DNA of 11,190 nucleotides from a bacterium (GTDB taxonomy: Bacteria > UBA3054): the NCBI GenBank assembly GCA_017538635.1, contig JAFYIM010000106.1, forward strand, positions 1 through 11,190, given 5' to 3'. The notes beneath the pieces were generated by a model that saw nothing but the letters and a program-made list of their open reading frames with translations, was not told the origin of the DNA and ran no database searches. The translations under genes were made by a program, and so were the position numbers. This document shows, piece by piece, positions 1 to 7,800 of the stretch (position 1 is the stretch's first letter; the number at the start of each line of letters is the position of its first letter).

Positions 1-1
1 G

Positions 2-844
2 AAGCACTATCACAAGGCCAACGTCACGCCCGGCGCCTTCAAGGAAATAGAGGGGCTTAAAAACCTCGACAAAGTTATCCTCGTTGACCAGTCCCCGCTC
101 GGCCGCACGCCCCGCTCGAACCCCGCGACCTATACGGAAGCCTTCACCCACATCAGGAATCTCTTCGCTCAGGTCCCGGAAGCTAAGCTCAGAGGCTACA
201 AGCCAGGACGCTTCTCCTTCAACGTCAAAGGCGGGCGCTGCGAGGAGTGCGAAGGCTCGGGCGTAAAGCGAGTCGAGATGCATTTCCTGCCCGACGTCTT
301 CGTCACGTGTGACAAATGCGAGGGGAAACGCTATAATAAAGAAACGCTGGAAATTAAATATCGCGGGAAAAGCATCGCTGACGTACTTGACATGCCCCTT
401 TCCGAAGCGAAGGAGTTCTTCAAGCATCACAAGGTGCTCTACCGCATATTGGACACGATTTCCGAAGTAGGCTTGGACTACATCACTCTGGGCCAGCACG
501 CCACCACTTTGTCGGGCGGCGAAGCCCAGAGGGTGAAGCTTTCCTATGAGCTCGCGAAGATGGACACCGGCAGGACGCTCTACGTCCTCGACGAACCGAC
601 GACCGGTCTCCATTTCGCGGACGTCGAGCGTCTTTTGCAAGTTTTGCAGAAACTTGTCGATGCCGGCAACACCGTCATCGTGATAGAACATAACCTTGAT
701 TTTATCAAGTGCGCCGATTACATCATCGATCTCGGCCCCGACGGCGGAGCGGCGGGAGGGCAACTTCTCTCCTGCGGAACCCCAACGGAAGTGGCCAACG
801 ATCCTATGAGCGTGACCGGCCGCTTTTTGAGGAGTAAACTATGA
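2..844 (+). CDS. uvrA: UvrA, excinuclease ABC subunit A (C-terminal 280 residues, 5' end outside window)
   Basis: UvrA is the damage-recognising ATPase of cytoplasmic nucleotide excision repair; as a dimer it loads UvrB on distorted DNA. The frame is open from base 2 and shows the end of the protein. Fragment residues 29-42 ([16 protein letters not shown]) are a hallmark UvrA stretch. A zinc module follows, with CxxC pairs at C80/C83 and C103/C106. The second ABC domain then gives the signature [11 protein letters not shown] (170-180), Walker B with LDEPTTGLH (196-204), and the switch histidine in VIEHN (H230). The ending GTPTEVA...TGRFLRSKL is also typical. UvrA proteins are about 940 residues, so roughly 660 residues, including the first ATPase domain, lie upstream of the window. 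All motifs seen are intact. The stop TGA (842-844) overlaps the mreB start by four bases, which implies a common transcript. The first internal ATG (278) is not the start, because conserved UvrA sequence continues upstream of it. Confidence 0.97.
   Translation, partial: KHYHKANVTPGAFKEIEGLKNLDKVILVDQSPLGRTPRSNPATYTEAFTHIRNLFAQVPEAKLRGYKPGRFSFNVKGGRCEECEGSGVKRVEMHFLPDVFVTCDKCEGKRYNKETLEIKYRGKSIADVLDMPLSEAKEFFKHHKVLYRILDTISEVGLDYITLGQHATTLSGGEAQRVKLSYELAKMDTGRTLYVLDEPTTGLHFADVERLLQVLQKLVDAGNTVIVIEHNLDFIKCADYIIDLGPDGGAAGGQLLSCGTPTEVANDPMSVTGRFLRSKL
829..834 (+). promoter_or_regulatory. Ribosome binding site of mreB inside the uvrA end
   Basis: GAGGAG lies six bases before the ATG at 841 and inside the last codons of uvrA. 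It favours ATG 841 over the next in-frame ATG (868), which has no purine-rich stretch in front of it. Together with the ATGA stop/start overlap it points to translational coupling. Confidence 0.8.
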
Positions 845-1920
845 AAAACAGATCCTTCGGTTCCGGAATGCGCGATTCCTTCCTGAACGTCTCTGGTAAA
901 TTCCTGGGCGCTCTTGCCTCCGACATCGGCGTGGACCTCGGCACCGCCAACACGATCGTCTATGTCTCCGGCATGGGCGTCGTGGTCAACGAGCCGACCA
1001 TCGTGGCCATCAACAACAAGACGGGCGAAATAATCGCCATCGGCAAGGAAGCGCAGTGCATGCTCGGCCGCACGCCCGGCATCATCGACACCCTGCGTCC
1101 GATGAAAGACGGCGCCGTCGCGAACCCCAACGTTACGGAAGAGATGCTCCGCACCTTCATCCGCCGCGCCCACAGCCGCCACTCCGTCGTTCCCCCGAGG
1201 ATCGTCATCGCCGTTCCCTCCTCCATCACGGAGCTTGAACGCCAGGCCGTCAAATCCGCGGCCGAACGCGCCGGCGCCAGGAAAGTCTACTGCATCGAGC
1301 AGGCCATGGCGGCCGCCATCGGCTCAGGCCTTCCGGTGCACGATCCTTCCGGCAACATGATCATCGACATCGGCGGCGGCACGACGGAAGTCGCCATCAC
1401 CTCCCTTTCCGGCACGGTCTATTCCAAATCCTTAAGAGTCGCCGGCAACGAGATGAACGACGCAATCATCCAGTACATGAAGCGCGAATACAACCTCCTG
1501 ATCGGCGAACAGACCGCTGAGGAACTGAAGATCGCCATCGGCTCCGCCTATCCTCTGGGTGAAAACGAAATGAAAAAGGAAGTCCGAGGCCGCGACCTCA
1601 ATGTCGGCCTGCCGAAAACCATCACCATTTCAAGTACTGAGATCCGCCAGGCCCTGAAAGACCCCGTTGACGCCATCGTCAACTCCGTCAGGGACGCTCT
1701 CGAACAGTGCCCGCCGGAACTCTCCGCCGACCTTCTCGACCACGGTCTTATGCTGGCGGGTGGCGGCGCGCTCTTAAGAGGACTCTACAAGCTCATCGAG
1801 AACGAGACCGGCCTTTCCGTCTCCATCGCCGACGAGCCGCTCCTGGCCGTCGCCAAAGGCACGGGCTTCATCGTGGAACGCGAGGACGTCCTCGAGAAAC
1901 TGGCGCTCGTCAATCTCTGA
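841..1920 (+). CDS. mreB: MreB, actin-like rod-shape determining protein
   Basis: MreB polymerises with ATP into membrane-bound filaments that guide the elongation machinery of the cell wall in rod-shaped bacteria. The actin/Hsp70 fold motifs are all visible: phosphate-1 loop [11 protein letters not shown] (28-38), RPMKDGAV (86-93), [14 protein letters not shown] (124-137), the connect region [14 protein letters not shown] (152-165), phosphate-2 loop [11 protein letters not shown] (175-185), and the adenosine motif [11 protein letters not shown] (305-315). The length of 359 residues is slightly above the usual 330-350 because about 27 residues precede DIGVDLG. Residues 11-27 of this extension could form an amphipathic membrane-binding helix (F14, L15, V17, F21, L22, L25). 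The connect motif reads IEQA where many MreBs have IEEP. The start is fixed by the Shine-Dalgarno at 829 and the uvrA overlap. Neither mreC nor mreD follows; a terminator does. An MreB-like paralogue with another role is possible, but the motif set fits true MreB. Confidence 0.95.
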   Translation: MKNRSFGSGMRDSFLNVSGKFLGALASDIGVDLGTANTIVYVSGMGVVVNEPTIVAINNKTGEIIAIGKEAQCMLGRTPGIIDTLRPMKDGAVANPNVTEEMLRTFIRRAHSRHSVVPPRIVIAVPSSITELERQAVKSAAERAGARKVYCIEQAMAAAIGSGLPVHDPSGNMIIDIGGGTTEVAITSLSGTVYSKSLRVAGNEMNDAIIQYMKREYNLLIGEQTAEELKIAIGSAYPLGENEMKKEVRGRDLNVGLPKTITISSTEIRQALKDPVDAIVNSVRDALEQCPPELSADLLDHGLMLAGGGALLRGLYKLIENETGLSVSIADEPLLAVAKGTGFIVEREDVLEKLALVNL

Positions 1921-1939
1921 TAAGAGCGAAAACACGAAT

Positions 1940-1971
1940 AAAAAAAGGGCCTCCTTTCGGAGGCCTTTTTT
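1940..1971. terminator. Bidirectional intrinsic terminator shared by mreB and the minus-strand operon
   Basis: A seven-pair stem GGCCTCC (1948-1954) / GGAGGCC (1959-1965) closes a four-base loop. It is preceded by seven A (1940-1946) and followed by six T (1966-1971), so it works as a Rho-independent terminator read from either side. On the minus strand the loop is GAAA, a GNRA-type tetraloop. It ends the uvrA-mreB unit 20 bases after the mreB stop. The TAA of the last minus-strand gene (1972-1970) sits in its T run. The remaining bases, 1921-1939, hold nothing I can identify. Confidence 0.93.
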
Positions 1972-4855
1972 ATTCTTTCTTTTTCGGAAGAAATTGCTCG
2001 AGGCAGGAAAGGTCGACCTCAATATTGATGGAATCAACGAAACGCTCGACGCACTCGACGTAAGATTTGTCGTTCGCGGCGCAATAGCCCCTTATCACAT
2101 TGACGGCCTCCGAGAGTTTTTCCGGAGTGATGGAGTGCTTTTTACCGCCGTCGGCGACATCCTTCAGGAAAAGATCTATCTCCTCGTTCCGTTTGTTTCT
2201 GGCTTTTATGAATCCGCTCAGAAGCCCCGCGGCTTTCTCAAGCTCCCGGACTTTTACTGACACTTTCGCATAGGCGTCCCTGAGCTCGGGTATGTTTCTT
2301 TCGCGCAGAACCGCTCTCAGATCTTCCAGCACAGCTTTGTGATTGGCAATATCCTGCCTGATCTGGCCCAAGATCTTCCCGTTCTCCAAACTCTCGCGAT
2401 AATCGTAACTCGCAAGCTCCCTTATTCTCCGCTCGAACGCTTCGTTCCTTTGATCGTATCTGTTCCACAGCACTTTCTTCGAATAAATGTTCGTTTTAAT
2501 TATGCAGTTGAGCAAATGTTCCAGCTCGCGGATCCTGTCATTCATCACCACAAGGCAGTCTTGATAGCTCCTGTCGACAGCGTAAAGGGTGTCTTTGTCC
2601 CCCCCGGTGCCGTAGTTAAATCCCGGCATAGCGAAAGGTCCCTTTTTTGGCTTTTCCACCATGACGACGAGCTTGCCGGAGGTCTTCTCCCTGACGATCA
2701 TCATCGGAACGTTGCCGACCTTCTCAACGCCATTGCTTGGGGCAAGTTCAGCGTAAACGATCTTTAACCATCCGTAATCGCTTACCGTTTCATAAAAAAA
2801 GCGGTTGGCGACAAACATGGCGATCAAATTGTTCTCAAAGGGAACGCAGAGGTGCATGCGGGCATAAGCGCGCGCTGAAAAAAGCTCGAGCGCGTTGCGC
2901 CCGTCGAGGTCGCCGCAGGCTGTCAAGTGCCTGACGGACGGTTCCCAGCGTCCGATAGCGGCGTTGGCGCGTCCGGCGATGAAGTTGTAGTGCGCGTCCC
3001 TGCGATAGGCCTGGTAGCATTTTTCCAACCTTTCCACGGCGAGTCTAATATCGCCCTCCTGGTAGAGACGCGTTCCGCTTTTATAGTAGCACTCGTCGAT
3101 CTTCCCTCTCTCGGCGATCGGCAAAGGCGCCTTAAGCCCGTCGTAGCGCTCGAAAGTTTCCAGTGCCTCCTCGTAGTCGCCATTGGCGTAATAGGCCTCG
3201 AAATTCTCGGTCAGGCAGCGTTCGAGTTTGCCCTTGACTTCCTCAAGAGCCTCCGGCTTTTCCTTAAGCAGCTGCTCAAACTTATCCCTGGCGGACACAA
3301 AGTTCCCTTTTGCCATGAATTCGTCCGCTTCATTGCCAAGCACCCTGACGAGGCATTTCTTCCTGGCTCTTTCCAGGACATCCTCGGCCCTTTTGTAGGC
3401 CTTTGTCCCCCCGCAGGCGCTAACTAGCAGCGAGATCTTGTTGAGCACTTCGACATCGTTGGTCAGCGCCACGTTTTTCATGACGTCAAGTATATAGCGT
3501 TCCGCCGTCTTTTCGTCCATCTGATTTTTAAGGCGCTCAAGTCCGGCGTCGACGGAACCGGCGGCCGGTGTACCGCCGTAGTTTTCTTTTATTTGAAGAT
3601 ACGCGTTGTACGCCTTGACGGAATCGCCCGCGAATTCCAGTTTCTCAGCCTCGGCTAGAAGCTGAGCGGCGAAGCTGTCCCTTCTTTCGTTGCTGAGTCT
3701 GCGGCAGGAGGAGACCTGATCAAAGAAGTCCTCCCGCGCCATGGCCTCGGGATACTTCCGCACTATCTTTTCCAGCGACTCCTCCGCGGAAAACCAATAG
3801 TTTGACTCGACGAAAGCGTTCGCCAGTTTGAGTTCCGCTTTCGCCAGCTCCAGGGCCAGATCGCCGGCCTTCGCGGCGGCTTCCCGCGCCGCGAGAGTGC
3901 CGGGATAATCCGCCGCCACGGCCCTCAGCATCACGAGCGCCGGATCCTTCTTGCCGTTTTTTAAATAATTTTGGGCGTCGGCGCAAAGGTTGGCCGCGCT
4001 GATCTCCAAAAGAGCCTTGGCATTTTCCTTATCCAAAGCGTTCGCTCTTTCCGCCAGGGAGGAGTCGGGCAGATTGTTTTTCAGATTCTCCAGAATCTTC
4101 CGGCAGAGCTCGTGCTCGCCGACCTTGAATCTTTTCTCCGCCGCGGAAAGAAGCTTTTCCGAAAGCTTCCTCTCATGGCGCCGGAAGATCGTGCTGCCGC
4201 TGCCGGGATCGTCGTTATAGGCGAGCGGATCGCCCTTGAAGCGCTCCCCTTTCAGATCCTCTGCGACGACAATTCCCTCTTCGCTCACGAAAAAAGTCTT
4301 TCTGCCGGTCACGTTGTAGATTTTAGGTACGGCGGTGATGGAAAAAGTGTCGGCGCTGACGTTCTCGAAATAGTAGTTGTAGCCTTCCAGCGCGGGGCTG
4401 CCGCTCATCTCCCTAGCCTTGAGATCCAGCCCAGGTATCTCATCGAAACGGTCCGGAGCGACGTATTCGCCGTTTCCGTCGCCGTCGGCGTCTTCCAGCA
4501 GGGCGTATTTAACGCAGAATTCCACGCAGGCGGCCTTTTCCAATCTCACCATGACTCGCGATTCGTTGCGCGAGCACGCTTTGCCGGACAAAAAGTAAAA
4601 GGCGCCGAAGCCCAATAGCACGCACCATGCCAGAGAAACGATTATGCCTACCCAGGCCATGATCGTTCCCCTAACGGTATTGCGGCGCCGGGAAACGGAA
4701 AGGACGCACAGAGCCAGGCCGATCAGTTCGCCTAGGCCCAGGAAGATCGGGCCCAGCAGCGCAAGGAGAAGCCCCAATACAGCCAGGGTATCAGAAGCGC
4801 GGGCCGTCGAGTCGCCGCGGGGGGCCAGCGTATTTGGCGGGCTTATCAGATCCAT
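1970..4855 (-). CDS. Membrane-anchored pilin-head-like/TPR/coiled-coil protein, paralogue C (no FHA)
   Basis: I do not recognise a named family for the full length of this 961-residue protein. After about 20 residues comes a hydrophobic block (23-55 and 63-89) around the basic loop SRRRNTVRG, similar in style to DUF4190-type membrane segments. Residues 100-203 resemble a pilin head: an acidic loop with DADGDGNGEY (122-131), GYNYYF (158-163), TAVP (174-177), TGRKTFFV (183-190) and GIVVAEDL (194-201). Residues 230-660 form about eight TPR-like hairpins, for example GDYEEALETFERY (559-571) and YQEGDIRLAVERLEKCY (598-614). A coiled-coil region (about 765-885) and the end module IRGYCAANDKSYVECV (921-936) to LEQFLPK (952-958) follow. 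It aligns with its two neighbours throughout but is the most divergent. It lacks the FHA-like part, has extra cysteines (C94, C110, C114), and differs at the Gly-rich stretch 738-752. ATG 4855 lies four bases after the stop of B, without a clear Shine-Dalgarno; an in-frame TAA at 4867-4865 rules out a longer start. Confidence 0.85.
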   Translation of the reverse strand: MDLISPPNTLAPRGDSTARASDTLAVLGLLLALLGPIFLGLGELIGLALCVLSVSRRRNTVRGTIMAWVGIIVSLAWCVLLGFGAFYFLSGKACSRNESRVMVRLEKAACVEFCVKYALLEDADGDGNGEYVAPDRFDEIPGLDLKAREMSGSPALEGYNYYFENVSADTFSITAVPKIYNVTGRKTFFVSEEGIVVAEDLKGERFKGDPLAYNDDPGSGSTIFRRHERKLSEKLLSAAEKRFKVGEHELCRKILENLKNNLPDSSLAERANALDKENAKALLEISAANLCADAQNYLKNGKKDPALVMLRAVAADYPGTLAAREAAAKAGDLALELAKAELKLANAFVESNYWFSAEESLEKIVRKYPEAMAREDFFDQVSSCRRLSNERRDSFAAQLLAEAEKLEFAGDSVKAYNAYLQIKENYGGTPAAGSVDAGLERLKNQMDEKTAERYILDVMKNVALTNDVEVLNKISLLVSACGGTKAYKRAEDVLERARKKCLVRVLGNEADEFMAKGNFVSARDKFEQLLKEKPEALEEVKGKLERCLTENFEAYYANGDYEEALETFERYDGLKAPLPIAERGKIDECYYKSGTRLYQEGDIRLAVERLEKCYQAYRRDAHYNFIAGRANAAIGRWEPSVRHLTACGDLDGRNALELFSARAYARMHLCVPFENNLIAMFVANRFFYETVSDYGWLKIVYAELAPSNGVEKVGNVPMMIVREKTSGKLVVMVEKPKKGPFAMPGFNYGTGGDKDTLYAVDRSYQDCLVVMNDRIRELEHLLNCIIKTNIYSKKVLWNRYDQRNEAFERRIRELASYDYRESLENGKILGQIRQDIANHKAVLEDLRAVLRERNIPELRDAYAKVSVKVRELEKAAGLLSGFIKARNKRNEEIDLFLKDVADGGKKHSITPEKLSEAVNVIRGYCAANDKSYVECVERFVDSINIEVDLSCLEQFLPKKKE

Positions 4856-4859
4856 GCGT

Positions 4860-7800
4860 TCACTTTACGTTTTCCGTATTTTCTTTCGGAAGGAATTGTT
4901 CGAGGAAGGAAAGGTCGATGTCGATATTGACGGTCTCCGCGAATTTCTCGACGCAGTCAGTATAGGTCTTGTCCTCGGTCGTGTAGTAGCTCCTGATCTT
5001 CCTCGCCAGATCCCCTACCTGCTCCACGGTCAGCCGCTCTTTCAAGATCGGTTCCACGTTGTCCCTCAGCATGGTGTGGATCTTTTTATTGCGCGTATCC
5101 CTCACGTTGACAAAAGTTCTCAGAAGGGTCCTCACCTTTCTTAACTTTGCGATCTTCTTCATGGTGTTTACCATCCTTTCGCGCAGTTCGGGATATTCTC
5201 TAACGGAAAGAATGTATTTGAGATCCGTAAGGACGGCGTTGTGATGGATAATGTCACGGTCCAACTGCTTTATGATGTCCTCATTTGCGTCCTTCTCGCG
5301 CTTGTCGATGACCTTCAGCTCGCTGATCCTCAAGGCGAACTGATCTATTTTTTCCTCCAGTAGTCCCCTTAACACCTGCTTATCTCTACCGCCGGCGTGA
5401 ACTATATTGTCTAAAATAGACTCAAGTTCGCGGATCCTATCGTTCATGACTTCCAGGGCGCTTTGGTAACTCATGTCTTTGGTGAGCAGGGAACCCTTTG
5501 CCCTTTTATAATCGTTGGAATAGAGGAGATCCTGGGAAGCTTTGACAGAGGAGGCGGGATCCGGCCTGTCCATGGTGACGACGATCTCGCCGGAAGTCTT
5601 CTCGCGGTCGATCTTCATGTGAACGTTGCTGACGTTCTCTATGTCGTTTGTCACGGAAAGGGTGGCGTAATTGATCTTGATCCAGCGGTAATCCTTGGCC
5701 GTTTTCTGGAAATCAAGGTTGGCGACGAACATGGCGATCAGCCTGTTTTCCACCCTGTAGCTGAGATTGACGATGGAATAAGACCTCGCCGCGCTAAGGT
5801 CGAACTTGTTGCGCTCGGGAAGATCCCTGCAGGCGATAAGGTGTCTGGCCGCCGGCTCCCAGTGTTTGATGACAGTGTTGGCCCGTCCGGCGGCAAAGTT
5901 GAACTGCTGATCGTTCAGATAAGCGGGATAGCATTTCTCAAACCTTTCGGCGGCTTTCCGCATCTCGCCCTCTTGATAAAAACGCATGCCGCTCTTGCAG
6001 AGGCTCTCGTCAACTTTCGCGGTCTCTATGGCCGGGAAGGGCGGATTCAATTCCATGTAGCGGTCGTAGGCCTCCAGAGCCTCGTCGAATTCCTCCTTGG
6101 AATAATGGTACTCGAAGATTTCGACCAGGCAAAGCTCGTATTTTTCCCTGACCTTCGTGAACATTTCCGGCTTTTCCCTCAAGATCTGGTCTATGCGATC
6201 CTTGGCCGCCTGGTAATTTTTATCCCGCAGGAACTGGTCAACTTCCTTTCCGAGAATGCTGACCGTGCAGTCTCTTCTAGCCCTTTCCAGAACGTCCAAC
6301 GACCGCTCGTAAGCCTTGGTCCCGCCACAGCTGTTCTTTAGGAGCGAGACCATGTTGACGACCTCGACTTCGTTGCTCATGGCCACGTTTCTCATGATCT
6401 CCGCTATGTACTTCTCGGCCGTTTTCTCATCCATCTGATTCTTTAGGCGCTCCAGAGCGGAATCTATGTCCTTGGCGGCAGGAGTGTCGCCGTAACTTTC
6501 CCTGATCATAAGATAGGTGTTGTAAGAGAGGACGGTGTTTTCCTCAAACTCGAGTTTCTCCGCCTCGGCAAGCAGCTCCAGCGCGTATTTGTCCCTTCTG
6601 TCGTGGCTCTCTTTGCGACAAAGCGAGACCTGATCCTTGAAGTCGGCCTGAAAGAGCGCCTCGGGATACAGGCGTTCGATCTTCGATAGCGACTCTTCCA
6701 CGGCGTTCCAATGGTTCGACTCGATATGGGAATTAGCCAGCTTAAGCTCCGCCGACGCCAATTCCAGGGCCAGTTCGTTCACCCGGGCTTTCACTTCCTG
6801 CGCGGTTCTGGTATTGGGATAATCCGCCGCGATAGCTCTCAGCATCACGAGCGCCGGATCCTTTTTCCCGCTTTTTATGAAATTTTCAGCGTCGGCATAC
6901 AGTCTTTCAGCCTCGGCCTCGAGGAGGAACGGCGCGTTCTCCTTTTCCATGGCCGAAAGCCTCGCCAGATAGGAGGAATTCGGGAGCATGTTCCTGAGAT
7001 TTTCCAGGACCTTCTGGCAGAGGAAGTAATTGCCCGCTTTAAAGTTTTTTTCCGCCGCGGAAAGCAGCTTTTTGGACAGCGTTTTTTCGTTGCGTTGGAA
7101 GATCGTCTGGATCTTTTCGGGGTTCTCCAACTTTGCGATGGGATCTTCCTCGAAACGCCCGCCCGCGAGGTCTTCCGAAACGACAATGCCCGCTTCGCTC
7201 ACCCAGTGGGTCTTTTTGCCTGTCACGCCGTAAACTTGCGGAACCGCCGTGACGGAAAAAGTGTCGGCGCTCACGTTGTCAAAGTAGTAATTGTAGCCGT
7301 CGCGAATAGGGTTTTCAGCAAGCTCTTTGACTTTCGCGTCCAGCCCCAAAATGGCGGCGAAACGGTCCGGACCGACGAACTCGCCGAAGAGGTCGCCGTC
7401 GTCGTCTACGAGGACCGCGTATTTGATATGGAATTCCGCTAATGCGGTCTTTTCCAGCCTGGCCAAGACTTTTCTCTCGTTGCGGACCTGGACGTCCAGC
7501 GTCGTCAGATAGAAGATCCCCGAACCTATGGCGGCGAGCCACACGAGCGAGATGACGATGCCGAGCCAAGCCATGATCGTTCCCCTAACGGTGTTGCGGC
7601 CGCGGGAAATGGAAAGCACGCAAAGGACGAGACCGATGATTTCGCCGATGCCTATGACGATGGGGCCCAGGGCGGCGAATATGAGGCCCAATTTCGCGAG
7701 CGTGTCGGAGGTGTGGATGACGAAACTTGTATAGGGATCGTAAAAAGTCCCGGGAGCGGCGACGCCCCACTGGGTCCCGCCGACGGCGACTTGGTTGGCG

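Noticed and set aside
84..266. Short plus-strand frame of 60 codons inside uvrA
   Set aside because: It is out of frame with the clearly conserved UvrA sequence spanning the same bases.
718..1253. Minus-strand frames of 154 and 97 codons across the uvrA end and mreB
   Set aside because: Both lie wholly opposite confident conserved genes and have no recognisable motif.
4644..4800. Plus-strand frames with a shared MIVPLTVLR stretch at 4644, 7528 and 10891, which look like a repeated small gene
   Set aside because: The shared stretch is the reverse complement of the conserved membrane-loop codons (NTVRGTIMA) of the three paralogues.
6711..7442. Plus-strand open frame of 243 codons opposite the pilin-head/TPR part of B, with counterparts at 3971-4618 and 10269-10775
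   Set aside because: Shadow of the conserved minus-strand coding sequence; codon bias keeps the opposite frame open.
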